Source of the DNA: Kiloniellales bacterium
GTDB taxonomy: Bacteria; Pseudomonadota; Alphaproteobacteria; Kiloniellales; JAKSDN01
Direction: 5' to 3'
Length of the DNA stretch: 15,914 nt
NCBI GenBank assembly: GCA_022360075.1
Contig: JAKSDN010000224.1
Location: 1 to 15,914 of the forward strand
In this document: positions 1-6,748 of the stretch, piece after piece
Numbering within the stretch: position 1 is the first letter of the stretch
Layout: every line of letters starts with the position of its first letter
Made by a program: the position numbers and the translations under genes
The notes under the pieces: model-generated
Told to the model about the DNA's origin: nothing
Databases searched by the model: none
The model's input: the letters and a program-made list of their open reading frames with translations, nothing else

Positions 1-370
1 AATGGCCGATTCCGTGCTGACCGGCATCCAGGCCGAGCTGATCGCCTCCGGCCGGGACGTTGGCGCCGCCGAGGAGGCCCCGACCGAGGCCTTGCTCGAA
101 GGCGGTGAGGCCGCAGCGCCGGCGCCCAACGGCAGCGACCCGGCTGCACCTGCCGAAGCCGCACCTGCCGAAGCCGCGCCTACTGACGCCGCGCCAGCGG
201 AAGCCGCTCCGGAGGCGCCCGCCGAGGCTGCGCAAGCGGAGGCGGCCGAGGCGGCGCCTGCAGCTTCCGAGGGCGAGGCTGCCGCGCCGACCGACGCGCC
301 GCAGACCGAAACCGCGGAGGCACCCGCCGCTGCGGCTCAGGAGGACGAGGCGCAGAAGAAGAGCGCCTGA
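1..370 (+). CDS. rpsB: 30S ribosomal protein S2, C-terminal part (5' end outside window)
   Basis: This is the 3' end of the gene for ribosomal protein S2 of the small subunit. The first residues in view (ADSVLTGIQAELIASGRDVG) match the last helix of alphaproteobacterial S2, and tsf follows directly, as is usual. The ATG at position 2 is therefore almost certainly an internal Met or part of an Ile-Ala-Asp type segment, not the start. After this helix comes an acidic, low-complexity tail of about 95 residues made of Ala, Pro and Glu, ending in QKKSA before the TGA stop. Such tails occur on some alphaproteobacterial S2 proteins and are probably disordered. This one is long and contains 5-residue repeats (APAEA type). 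Identity rests on the short conserved segment plus the neighbouring tsf. Confidence 0.85.
   Translation, partial: MADSVLTGIQAELIASGRDVGAAEEAPTEALLEGGEAAAPAPNGSDPAAPAEAAPAEAAPTDAAPAEAAPEAPAEAAQAEAAEAAPAASEGEAAAPTDAPQTETAEAPAAAAQEDEAQKKSA
146..205 (+). repeat. 15-bp tandem repeat inside the rpsB tail
   Basis: Four in-frame 15-bp units encode APAEA, APAEA, APTDA and APAEA. The first two units (146-160 and 161-175) are identical in DNA (gcacctgccgaagcc); the third and fourth have diverged. This looks like slippage-driven expansion of the S2 tail. The Ala/Pro/Glu-rich pattern continues less regularly on both sides. Confidence 0.8.
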
Positions 371-375
371 AGCCA

Positions 376-410
376 GGCGCGCCGCGGCTCTTCGGATGTC
401 GAGGCGCGCC
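376..410 (+). promoter_or_regulatory. possible GC hairpin in the rpsB-tsf spacer
   Basis: The 8-bp palindrome ggcgcgcc occurs at 376-383 and again at 403-410, within a larger near-direct repeat (aggcgcgccgcgg / aggcgcgccgtgg). Because each copy is self-complementary, the two can pair across a 19-nt loop. There is no T-tract, so this is not an ordinary intrinsic terminator. It could attenuate or stabilise the message between the two genes, but this is weakly supported. Confidence 0.25.
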
Positions 411-454
411 GTGGTCGATCTGTGATACGAACTTAATCAGGGGACACGCTAGAC

Positions 455-1381
455 ATGGCCCAGATCTCCGCTGCGCTGGTCAAGGAGCTGCGCGAAAAGA
501 CCGGCGCGGGCATGATGGACTGCAAGAAGGCTCTGACGGAGACCGCCGGAGAGCTCGAATCGGCGGTCGACTGGCTGCGCAAGAAGGGCCTGGCCGCTGC
601 CGCCAAGAAGGCGGGCCGGGTCGCCGCCGAAGGCCTCGTGGGCGTCGCGGCCGAGGGCGTGCGCGGCTCCCTGGTCGAGGTCAATGCCGAGACCGACTTC
701 GTCGCGCGCAACGACAAGTTCCAGGACTTCGTCCGGCAGGTGACGGCCCTGAGCCTGGAGACGCCGGGCGATATCGAGGCCTTGAAGGCGGTCGCCTATC
801 CGGGCGGCGGCCACTCGGTCGCCGACGAGCTGACCCAGCTTATCGCCACGGTCGGCGAGAACATGACGCTGCGCCGCCGCTCTGTCCTCGCCGTCGATCA
901 GGGTCTCGTGGCCTCCTACATGCACAATCAGACGGCGCCGGGCCTGGGCAAGATCGGGGTCCTGGTGGCCCTGGAGTCGGCTGGGGCGGGCGATGCCTTG
1001 GCCGCGCTCGGACGGCAGCTCGCCATGCACGTCGCGGCTGCGGCCCCGCAGTCGATCGATCATTCGGACCTCGATCCCGCGGCGATCGAGCGCGAGCGCG
1101 CCGTGCTCTCCGAGCAGGCCCGCGCCTCGGGCAAGCCCGAGGAGATCATCGCCAAGATGGTCGAAGGGCGCCTGCGCAAGTTCTACGAGGAGGTCTGCCT
1201 GCTCGACCAAGTCTTCGTGATCGATGGCGAGACGCGCGTGCGCAAGGTGCTGGAGACGGCCGGCAAGGAACTGGGCGCCGAGATCAAGGTCGTCGCTTTC
1301 GAGCGATACGCGCTTGGCGAAGGCGTGGAGCGCGAGGAAACGGATTTCGCGGCCGAGGTGGCCGCTCAGCTCGGCTCCTGA
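455..1381 (+). CDS. tsf: elongation factor Ts
   Basis: EF-Ts is the cytoplasmic guanine nucleotide exchange factor that recycles EF-Tu-GDP to EF-Tu-GTP during translation elongation. The 308-residue product has the N-terminal UBA-like domain (about residues 1-55) with the signature [16 protein letters not shown]. It also has the core motif [12 protein letters not shown], which contains the TDF element that contacts EF-Tu, and the second conserved segment [11 protein letters not shown]. Length is normal for the family, whose members are about 280-310 residues. The ATG is preceded by cagggg at 439-443, a plausible though slightly distant ribosome binding site. It follows rpsB with an 84-bp gap, the standard arrangement. 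Confidence 0.98.
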   Translation: MAQISAALVKELREKTGAGMMDCKKALTETAGELESAVDWLRKKGLAAAAKKAGRVAAEGLVGVAAEGVRGSLVEVNAETDFVARNDKFQDFVRQVTALSLETPGDIEALKAVAYPGGGHSVADELTQLIATVGENMTLRRRSVLAVDQGLVASYMHNQTAPGLGKIGVLVALESAGAGDALAALGRQLAMHVAAAAPQSIDHSDLDPAAIERERAVLSEQARASGKPEEIIAKMVEGRLRKFYEEVCLLDQVFVIDGETRVRKVLETAGKELGAEIKVVAFERYALGEGVEREETDFAAEVAAQLGS

Positions 1382-1453
1382 AGTCCAAGTTCGGATTCAG
1401 GGCCGCGATGAGCCGGTTCGAGACGAGCGGGAGATGTCGAGACAGGTCCTTTG

Positions 1454-2179
1454 ATGGCTGCTGAGCCGAGATACAAGAGGGTCCTGCTGAAGCTGTCCGG
1501 CGAGGCCCTGATGGGCGGCCAGGACTATGGCCTCGACCCCTCCATGGTCCAGCGCATCGCCAAGGACATCCAAGACGTTCATGCCGCCGGGGTACAGCTC
1601 TGCGTGGTGGTCGGCGGCGGCAACATCTTCCGCGGGCTCTCCGGCGCCGCCGACGGCATGGAGCGCGCGACGGCCGACTACATGGGCATGCTCGCCACGG
1701 TGATCAACGCGCTGGCGATGCAAAGCGCCCTCGAGCAACTCGGGGTCGATACGCGGGTACAGTCGGCGATTCCCATGGCCACGGTGGCCGAGCCCTACAT
1801 CCGCCGCCGGGCGATCCGCCACATGGAGAAGGGGCGGGTCGTGATCTTCGGCGCCGGCACCGGCAATCCCTTCTTCACGACCGATACCGCCGCCGCGCTG
1901 CGCGCCTCCGAGATGGGCTGCGCCGCCTTGATGAAGGCGACCAAGGTCGACGGCGTCTATGACGCAGACCCGGTCAAGGTGCGCGGCGCCAAGCGCTTCG
2001 AACGGCTGTCCTACAAGCAGGTCCTGTCGCAGGACCTCAACGTCATGGATCACTCGGCGATCTCTCTCGCCCGTGAAAACCATATCCCGATTCTGGTATT
2101 CTCCATCTACAACGCTGGCGCCATCGCCGAGGTGCTCTCGGGCGACGGCAAATTCACAACAATCGAAGGCGAGGACTAG
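1454..2179 (+). CDS. pyrH: uridylate kinase (UMP kinase)
   Basis: PyrH phosphorylates UMP to UDP in pyrimidine nucleotide synthesis. It is the bacterial amino-acid-kinase-type enzyme, normally a hexamer. The sequence shows the nucleotide-binding [11 protein letters not shown] near the N-terminus, the glycine loop [10 protein letters not shown], the segment [20 protein letters not shown], the motif [17 protein letters not shown] and [13 protein letters not shown]. These cover the whole family fold in 241 residues. I chose the ATG at 1454; a TTG immediately before it (1451) would add only one residue. The ribosome binding site is weak (cagg at 1443-1446). It lies between tsf and frr, and its stop is one base before the frr start, which suggests translational coupling. 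Confidence 0.97.
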   Translation: MAAEPRYKRVLLKLSGEALMGGQDYGLDPSMVQRIAKDIQDVHAAGVQLCVVVGGGNIFRGLSGAADGMERATADYMGMLATVINALAMQSALEQLGVDTRVQSAIPMATVAEPYIRRRAIRHMEKGRVVIFGAGTGNPFFTTDTAAALRASEMGCAALMKATKVDGVYDADPVKVRGAKRFERLSYKQVLSQDLNVMDHSAISLARENHIPILVFSIYNAGAIAEVLSGDGKFTTIEGED

Positions 2180-2180
2180 C

Positions 2181-2738
2181 GTGGCAGAACCAGACATCCA
2201 GGATCTCAAGAGGCGCATGGATGGCGCGGTGAGCGTTCTGCGCCAGGAGTTCGCCGGCTTGCGGACCGGCCGGGCCTCGGCCAGCCTCCTCGAGCCGATC
2301 ACGGCCGAGGCTTACGGCTCACCGATGCCGCTCAACCAGCTTGCGACGATCTCCGTGCCGGAGGCGCGGCTGATCACCGTACAGGTCTGGGACCGCGCCA
2401 ACGTCTCGGCGGTCGAGAAGGCGATCAGGGAGTCCGACCTCGGACTCAACCCGCAGACCGAGGGGCAGGTCTTGCGCGTGCCGATTCCCATGCTTTCGGA
2501 GGAACGCCGCGTCGAGTTGACCAAGGTCGCCGGCAAGTACGCCGAGCAGGCGCGCGTGGCCGTGCGCAATGTCCGCCGCGACGGCATGGAAACGCTGAAG
2601 CGGATGGAGAAGGAGCACGAGATCTCCGAGGACGAGCATCACATGTGGGCCGACGAGATCCAGGAGATCACCGATGCGCACGTGAAGGGCATCGACGAGG
2701 CCTTGGCGCAAAAAGAGCAGGAGATCATGCAGGTTTAA
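2181..2738 (+). CDS. frr: ribosome recycling factor
   Basis: RRF, acting with EF-G, splits the post-termination ribosome from mRNA. The 185-residue product begins at a GTG one base after the pyrH stop; cgagg at 2170-2174 can serve as ribosome binding site. The frame stays open upstream, but only as an overlap within pyrH. The family length of about 185 residues fits the GTG exactly. Family features seen are the N-terminal helix leading to [17 protein letters not shown], the hinge and domain II stretch ([20 protein letters not shown], then VQVWD), and the C-terminal helices with [15 protein letters not shown] and [20 protein letters not shown]. It forms the usual tsf-pyrH-frr group with the genes before it. 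Confidence 0.97.
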   Translation: MAEPDIQDLKRRMDGAVSVLRQEFAGLRTGRASASLLEPITAEAYGSPMPLNQLATISVPEARLITVQVWDRANVSAVEKAIRESDLGLNPQTEGQVLRVPIPMLSEERRVELTKVAGKYAEQARVAVRNVRRDGMETLKRMEKEHEISEDEHHMWADEIQEITDAHVKGIDEALAQKEQEIMQV

Positions 2739-2742
2739 GCGC

Positions 2743-3480
2743 ATGGGGCGGCAGGAAGCGAACGACATCGGGCCGGTGCCGAACCACCTGGCCATCATCA
2801 TGGATGGCAATGGGCGCTGGGCCAAGGCTCGGGGCCTGCCGCGTACCTCGGGCCATCGCCAGGGCGCGGAGGCGGCCCGCCGCACGGTCGAGCGCGCCGC
2901 CGAGATCGGGGTCCGCTACGTCACGCTCTACAGCTTCTCGCTCGAGAACTGGAAGCGGCCCGCGGAAGAGATTCAGGACCTGATGGGTCTGTTGCGGCGC
3001 TATCTGCAGAGCGAGATCGCCGAGCTGCACAAGAACAGCATACAGCTTCGCGTGATCGGGGAGCGCGAGCGGCTGCCCGACGACATTCGCCGCCTGATCG
3101 ACGAGGCGGAGCTCCGCACGCGCGACAACGATCGCATGACGGTCGTCATGGCGCTCAGCTATGGCGGTCGGCAGGAGATCCTGGCGGCCGTGCGGGCGCT
3201 CGCCGAGGCGATCAAGGCCGGTGAGCTGGAGCCCGCGCAGATCGACGAGGCGGCTTTCGAGGCGCGGCTGTCCACGGCCGGCATCCCCGACCCGGATCTG
3301 GTGATCCGGACCAGCGGCGAGCAGCGGCTCAGCAACTTCCTGCTCTGGCAGTCGACCTATAGCGAGCTCGTGTTCGTGGACAAGCTCTGGCCGGATTTCA
3401 CCGGCGATGACTTGACCGCCGCGATCCTGGAATATCAGCGACGTGATCGACGTTACGGCGCGGCCGTCCGCTCCGGCTAG
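2743..3480 (+). CDS. uppS: undecaprenyl diphosphate synthase (cis-prenyltransferase)
   Basis: UppS condenses isopentenyl diphosphate units onto farnesyl diphosphate to make the C55 lipid carrier used for peptidoglycan and O-antigen. The 245-residue protein has all family signatures: HLAIIMDGNGRWA with catalytic Asp21, the SGHRQG element around His38, YSFSLENWKRP, and the C-terminal DPDLVIRTSGEQRLSNFLLW region that binds diphosphate and magnesium. Its start lies 4 bp after the frr stop, with a modest agg ribosome binding site at 2731-2733. Its last 38 bases overlap the start of cdsA. The dxr gene, which supplies its isoprenoid precursors, lies two genes on. Confidence 0.97.
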   Translation: MGRQEANDIGPVPNHLAIIMDGNGRWAKARGLPRTSGHRQGAEAARRTVERAAEIGVRYVTLYSFSLENWKRPAEEIQDLMGLLRRYLQSEIAELHKNSIQLRVIGERERLPDDIRRLIDEAELRTRDNDRMTVVMALSYGGRQEILAAVRALAEAIKAGELEPAQIDEAAFEARLSTAGIPDPDLVIRTSGEQRLSNFLLWQSTYSELVFVDKLWPDFTGDDLTAAILEYQRRDRRYGAAVRSG

Positions 3481-4273
3481 CAAGCACGGGCTGTGGGTCC
3501 GGGTTGCTTCGGCCGCCGTGCTGGCGCCGCCGGCCCTGGCGGCCCTCTACTTCGGTACACCCTACATCGAGATCCTCGTGCTGGCGGCTGCGGCGATTCT
3601 GGCCTGGGAATGGTCGGCGCTGTGCAACCCCGGACGCCAGCGCCTGGCGCAGGGAGCGGTCATCGCCGCCGTGCTGCTGGCCGTCGGCTGTGCGGCCCTG
3701 CGCGAGTACGACATCGCCGGCTGGCTGGTCGCCGTGGGCGCGATGGCCGCAGCCGTCGCCTCGGCGCGCGCCGGGGCGGAGCGGTCGATCTGGGCCGGCT
3801 TGGGCGTCGTCTACCTGGCCTTGCCTTGCATCGGGCTGCTGTGGCTGCGCCAGGTCCCGGACATCGGCCTGGTCCTGGTTCTCTGGCTGGTGCTGCTCGT
3901 CTGGGCGACGGACTCCGCGGCCTACTTCGCCGGCCGCGCGATCGGCGGGCCGCGTCTGGCTCCGGCGATCAGCCCCAAGAAGACCTGGGCCGGGCTTGCC
4001 GGCGGCATGCTGGGGGCGGCTTTGGTCGGCGCGGCGGTCGGCTGGGTCGTGGGCTCCGAACGCTGGGCCACCATCGCTCTTCTGAGCGCTCTCCTGGCCA
4101 TTGTCGAACAGATGGGAGACCTCCTAGAATCAGGCATCAAGCGTCGATTCGGCGTCAAGGACGCCGGGGCCCTGATTCCCGGGCACGGCGGCTTGCTGGA
4201 CCGGGTCGATGGCTTGCTCGTCACGACGCTCGTGGTGAGCTTGTTGGTTTGGCAAAAGGGGGAATCGCTATGA
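3443..4273 (+). CDS. cdsA: phosphatidate cytidylyltransferase (CDP-diacylglycerol synthase)
   Basis: CdsA is an inner-membrane enzyme that makes CDP-diacylglycerol from phosphatidate and CTP, the branch point for bacterial phospholipids. The 276-residue product is mostly hydrophobic, with roughly seven or eight membrane segments beginning near residue 20. Near the C-terminus is the classic signature SGIKRRFGVKDAG followed by IPGHGGLLDRVDG (Lys-Asp and His-Gly-Gly...Asp-Arg-x-Asp). The start is a GTG inside the 3' end of uppS, giving a 38-bp overlap; no better in-frame start precedes the first membrane segment. The stop overlaps the dxr start in an ATGA. The exact start is the least certain part. 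Confidence 0.94.
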   Translation: MIDVTARPSAPASKHGLWVRVASAAVLAPPALAALYFGTPYIEILVLAAAAILAWEWSALCNPGRQRLAQGAVIAAVLLAVGCAALREYDIAGWLVAVGAMAAAVASARAGAERSIWAGLGVVYLALPCIGLLWLRQVPDIGLVLVLWLVLLVWATDSAAYFAGRAIGGPRLAPAISPKKTWAGLAGGMLGAALVGAAVGWVVGSERWATIALLSALLAIVEQMGDLLESGIKRRFGVKDAGALIPGHGGLLDRVDGLLVTTLVVSLLVWQKGESL

Positions 4274-5469
4274 GCGTGGCCGTCGCCTCGAGCGAGACCA
4301 GAGCCGCGCCGGCGCCGCGCCGGGTCACCATCCTCGGCTCTACCGGCTCCGTGGGCTGCAACACGATCGATCTGATCGCTCGGCAGCCCGAAGCCTTCGA
4401 GGTCGCGGCGCTGACCGCCCATCGCCGGGTCGACCTCCTGGCCCAGCAGTCCCGCGAGCTCTGTCCGGCGCGGGCCGTCATCGGCGATCCGGCGCTCTAC
4501 GGCGAGCTCAAGGAGGCCTTGTCTGGCAGCGGCGTCGAGGCGGCCGCCGGGCCCGAGGCGATCGTCGAGGCGGCGGAGATACCGTCGGACTGGGTCATGT
4601 CCGCGATCGTCGGTGCCGCCGGCCTGCGGGCGACTCTGGCCGCCGCTAGGCGCGGCACGGTGATCGGCTTGGCCAACAAGGAGACCTTGGTCTGCGCGGG
4701 CGCACTGATGATGGCCGAGGTCGCCCGCCACGGCGCGACCCTGCTGCCGGTCGATTCCGAGCACAACGCGATCTTCCAGGTCCTGGACTTCGAGCAGCCG
4801 GAAGCCGTCGACAAGCTGATCCTGACCTGTTCAGGCGGGCCGTTCCGCACCCTGAGCCGCGACCAGATGGCCGAGGTGACGCCCGCCCAGGCGGTCGCGC
4901 ATCCCAATTGGAACATGGGGGCGAAGATCTCGGTCGATTCGGCGACGCTGATGAACAAGGGCCTGGAGCTGATCGAGGCCCATCATCTCTTCGCCATGCC
5001 GGAGTCGCGGATCGATATCATCGTCCACCCGCAGTCGGTCATTCACTCGATGGTCAGCTACATCGACGGCTCGGTCCTGGCGCAACTGGGCGATCCGGAC
5101 ATGCGCACACCGATCGCCTATGCCCTGGCCTGGCCGTCTCGGATGGCGGCGCCGGTGCGGCGGCTTAACCTTGCGGAGATCGCCCAGCTCACCTTCGAGG
5201 CGCCGGATCCCGAGCGCTTTCCAGCCCTTGTGCTGGCACGCCGGGCGTTGCAGGCCGGCCAAACGGCGCCGACCATTCTCAACGCGGCGAACGAGGTCGC
5301 CGTCGCCTCCTTCTTGGACGGCCGCATGGCCTTCCTCGAGATTGCCCGGGTCGTGGAGCGCTGTCTGGAGACGATGGCCGCGCCGGCCCTTGACTCCTTG
5401 GACCAGGTTGCCGAGATCGATGCCGAGGCGCGTCGCATCGCGCAGGGCTTCTGTGCCGAAGCCGGTTAA
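4270..5469 (+). CDS. dxr: 1-deoxy-D-xylulose 5-phosphate reductoisomerase
   Basis: Dxr catalyses the committed step of the MEP isoprenoid pathway, converting DXP to 2-C-methyl-D-erythritol 4-phosphate with NADPH. The 399-residue protein has the NADPH loop ILGSTGSVG near residue 25 and the LANKE motif. Metal ligands are Asp162 and Glu164 in PVDSEHNAIFQ and Glu233 in SATLMNKGLE. The substrate-loop region HPNWNMGAKISVDSAT, VHPQSVIHSMV, DPDMRTPIAYA and LNAANEVAV are also present. The ATG overlaps the cdsA stop (ATGA) and has a strong ribosome binding site, aaaaggggg, from 4254. The reading frame is open upstream, but that part is only antiparallel or overlapping to cdsA and is not coding. Confidence 0.97.
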   Translation: MSVAVASSETRAAPAPRRVTILGSTGSVGCNTIDLIARQPEAFEVAALTAHRRVDLLAQQSRELCPARAVIGDPALYGELKEALSGSGVEAAAGPEAIVEAAEIPSDWVMSAIVGAAGLRATLAAARRGTVIGLANKETLVCAGALMMAEVARHGATLLPVDSEHNAIFQVLDFEQPEAVDKLILTCSGGPFRTLSRDQMAEVTPAQAVAHPNWNMGAKISVDSATLMNKGLELIEAHHLFAMPESRIDIIVHPQSVIHSMVSYIDGSVLAQLGDPDMRTPIAYALAWPSRMAAPVRRLNLAEIAQLTFEAPDPERFPALVLARRALQAGQTAPTILNAANEVAVASFLDGRMAFLEIARVVERCLETMAAPALDSLDQVAEIDAEARRIAQGFCAEAG

Positions 5470-5613
5470 GAAAAGAAAGCCATTTCAAAGAGATGGCTCT
5501 CATTGCCCAGCTATGCTAGGGTCCGCCCGGTCGAGCGGCCCGGGTACACAGAAGGCCATTTCCAAGTCTGCCCGAGCAGCGGGCGTGGCGTGAGGGCCTA
5601 ACGGAGTTTCCGT
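5470..5613 (+). other. 144-bp dxr-rseP spacer, possible internal regulatory region
   Basis: This is the longest gap between intact genes in the otherwise tight operon block. It holds an imperfect hairpin at 5478-5498 (agccat / atggct with a 9-nt loop) that is not followed by a T-tract. The octamer gccatttc occurs twice, at 5479-5486 and 5555-5562. A -10-like TATGCT is at 5512-5517, but no convincing -35 lies 16-18 bp upstream. An internal promoter for the rseP-bamA-lpx part is plausible from position, but the sequence does not prove it. The ribosome binding site of rseP (ggag at 5603-5606) lies at its end. Confidence 0.3.
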
Positions 5614-6714
5614 ATGGACTTTTTCGGTTTCGTGATTCCCTTCCTCGTGATCCTGACGATCCTCGTCTTCGTTCACGAGATGGGTCACTACCTGATCGCC
5701 CGCTACAACGGCGTGCGTGTCGAGGTCTTCTCGGTCGGCTTCGGGCCGGAACTCTTCGGCTACACCGACAAAGCCAAGACTCGCTGGAAGTTCAGCGTGA
5801 TCCCGCTCGGCGGCTACGTGAAGATGTTCGGCGACCTCAACGCTTCGAGCCTGCCGGATCCGCGCATCGTCAACATGTCGTCCGATGACCAGGCCGAGGC
5901 TTTTCCCTTCAAGCGGCTCAGCCAGCGGAGCTGGATCGTCGCCGGTGGGCCTTTGGCCAACTTCCTCTTCGCCGTCGTCCTCTTGGCTGGGCTCTTCGCG
6001 TTCGTCGGGCAGCCCTTCACGCCGGCCGTGGTCGGTGAGGTCCAGGAGGACAGCGCGGCGGCGGAGGCCGGCATCATGCCGGGCGACCGCATCGTCCGGA
6101 TCGACGGCGGGGAGATCGAGCGCTTCGAGGAGGTCCAGCGGATCGTGCGGCTGTCGCCGGAACAGCTCCTGGAGGTCACGGTGCTGCGGGACGGCGGGGA
6201 GGTGACGCTGCAGGTGACGCCCCGGCGGACCGTGTTCGATGACAACCTCGGCAACAAGCAGGAGATCGGCCTGCTCGGAGTCTCGCGCAGCGGCGTGGAG
6301 TATGTCCGGCACGGGCCGATCGAAGCGACCTGGCGGGCCATGGAAGAGACGGTCTCGCTGACGCTGGGCACGTTGAAGGCGGTCGGCCAGATGATCGCGG
6401 GAACGCGCAGTGCCAAGGAGCTGGGCGGCCCCATCCGGATCGCCGAGATGTCGGGCCAAGTCGCGGAGATCGGCTTGGTCTCGGTCATCTGGTTCATGGC
6501 CGTGCTCTCGATCAACCTAGGCTTGATCAACCTTTTTCCGATTCCCATGCTGGATGGCGGTCACCTTCTGTTCTTCGGCATCGAGGCACTGCGCGGGCGT
6601 CCGCTCGGGGAGCGGGCTCAGGAATATGGTTTTCGTATTGGTCTTGCTCTGGTATTGAGCTTGATGGTCTTCGCGACCTGGAACGACATCGTCCGCATCT
6701 ACGAAAAGTTCTGA
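5614..6714 (+). CDS. rseP: RseP/YaeL-type site-2 intramembrane metalloprotease
   Basis: RseP-type enzymes are inner-membrane zinc proteases that cut membrane-anchored regulators, typically the anti-sigma factor of the envelope stress response. The 366-residue product opens with a membrane segment carrying the zinc motif HEMGH (residues 21-25). The third ligand lies in NLFPIPMLDGGH near residue 314 in a late membrane segment. One PDZ domain (about residues 130-205) includes AGIMPGDRIVRIDG. Escherichia coli RseP is about 450 residues with two PDZ domains; the shorter single-PDZ form is common in alphaproteobacteria. Its position next to bamA and skp fits a role in outer-membrane quality control. 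The actual substrate cannot be told from this window. Confidence 0.95.
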   Translation: MDFFGFVIPFLVILTILVFVHEMGHYLIARYNGVRVEVFSVGFGPELFGYTDKAKTRWKFSVIPLGGYVKMFGDLNASSLPDPRIVNMSSDDQAEAFPFKRLSQRSWIVAGGPLANFLFAVVLLAGLFAFVGQPFTPAVVGEVQEDSAAAEAGIMPGDRIVRIDGGEIERFEEVQRIVRLSPEQLLEVTVLRDGGEVTLQVTPRRTVFDDNLGNKQEIGLLGVSRSGVEYVRHGPIEATWRAMEETVSLTLGTLKAVGQMIAGTRSAKELGGPIRIAEMSGQVAEIGLVSVIWFMAVLSINLGLINLFPIPMLDGGHLLFFGIEALRGRPLGERAQEYGFRIGLALVLSLMVFATWNDIVRIYEKF

Positions 6715-6748
6715 CGGAACGCGGACTTCCTCGACAGGAGCTGACTTC

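Noticed and set aside
146..220. Possible CRISPR-like or minisatellite array
   Set aside because: The repeats are in-frame codons of the S2 tail with no spacers.
449..1210. 253-codon open frame on the minus strand across tsf
   Set aside because: It is antisense to a certain tsf gene. High GC at third positions removes stops on the opposite strand, and the translation has no recognisable motif.
3493..4269. Open extension upstream of dxr in the same frame
   Set aside because: It lies wholly inside cdsA in another frame and is Gly/Arg-rich. The dxr ATG at 4270 has a strong ribosome binding site and the family N-terminus.
5512..5517. TATGCT as a definite promoter -10 before rseP
   Set aside because: No -35 hexamer at a proper distance could be found, so it is only mentioned in the spacer entry.
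5500..6459. 319-codon minus-strand open frame opposite rseP
   Set aside because: It is antisense to a gene with HEMGH and LDG motifs. The product is His/Asp/Arg-rich without any fold signature.
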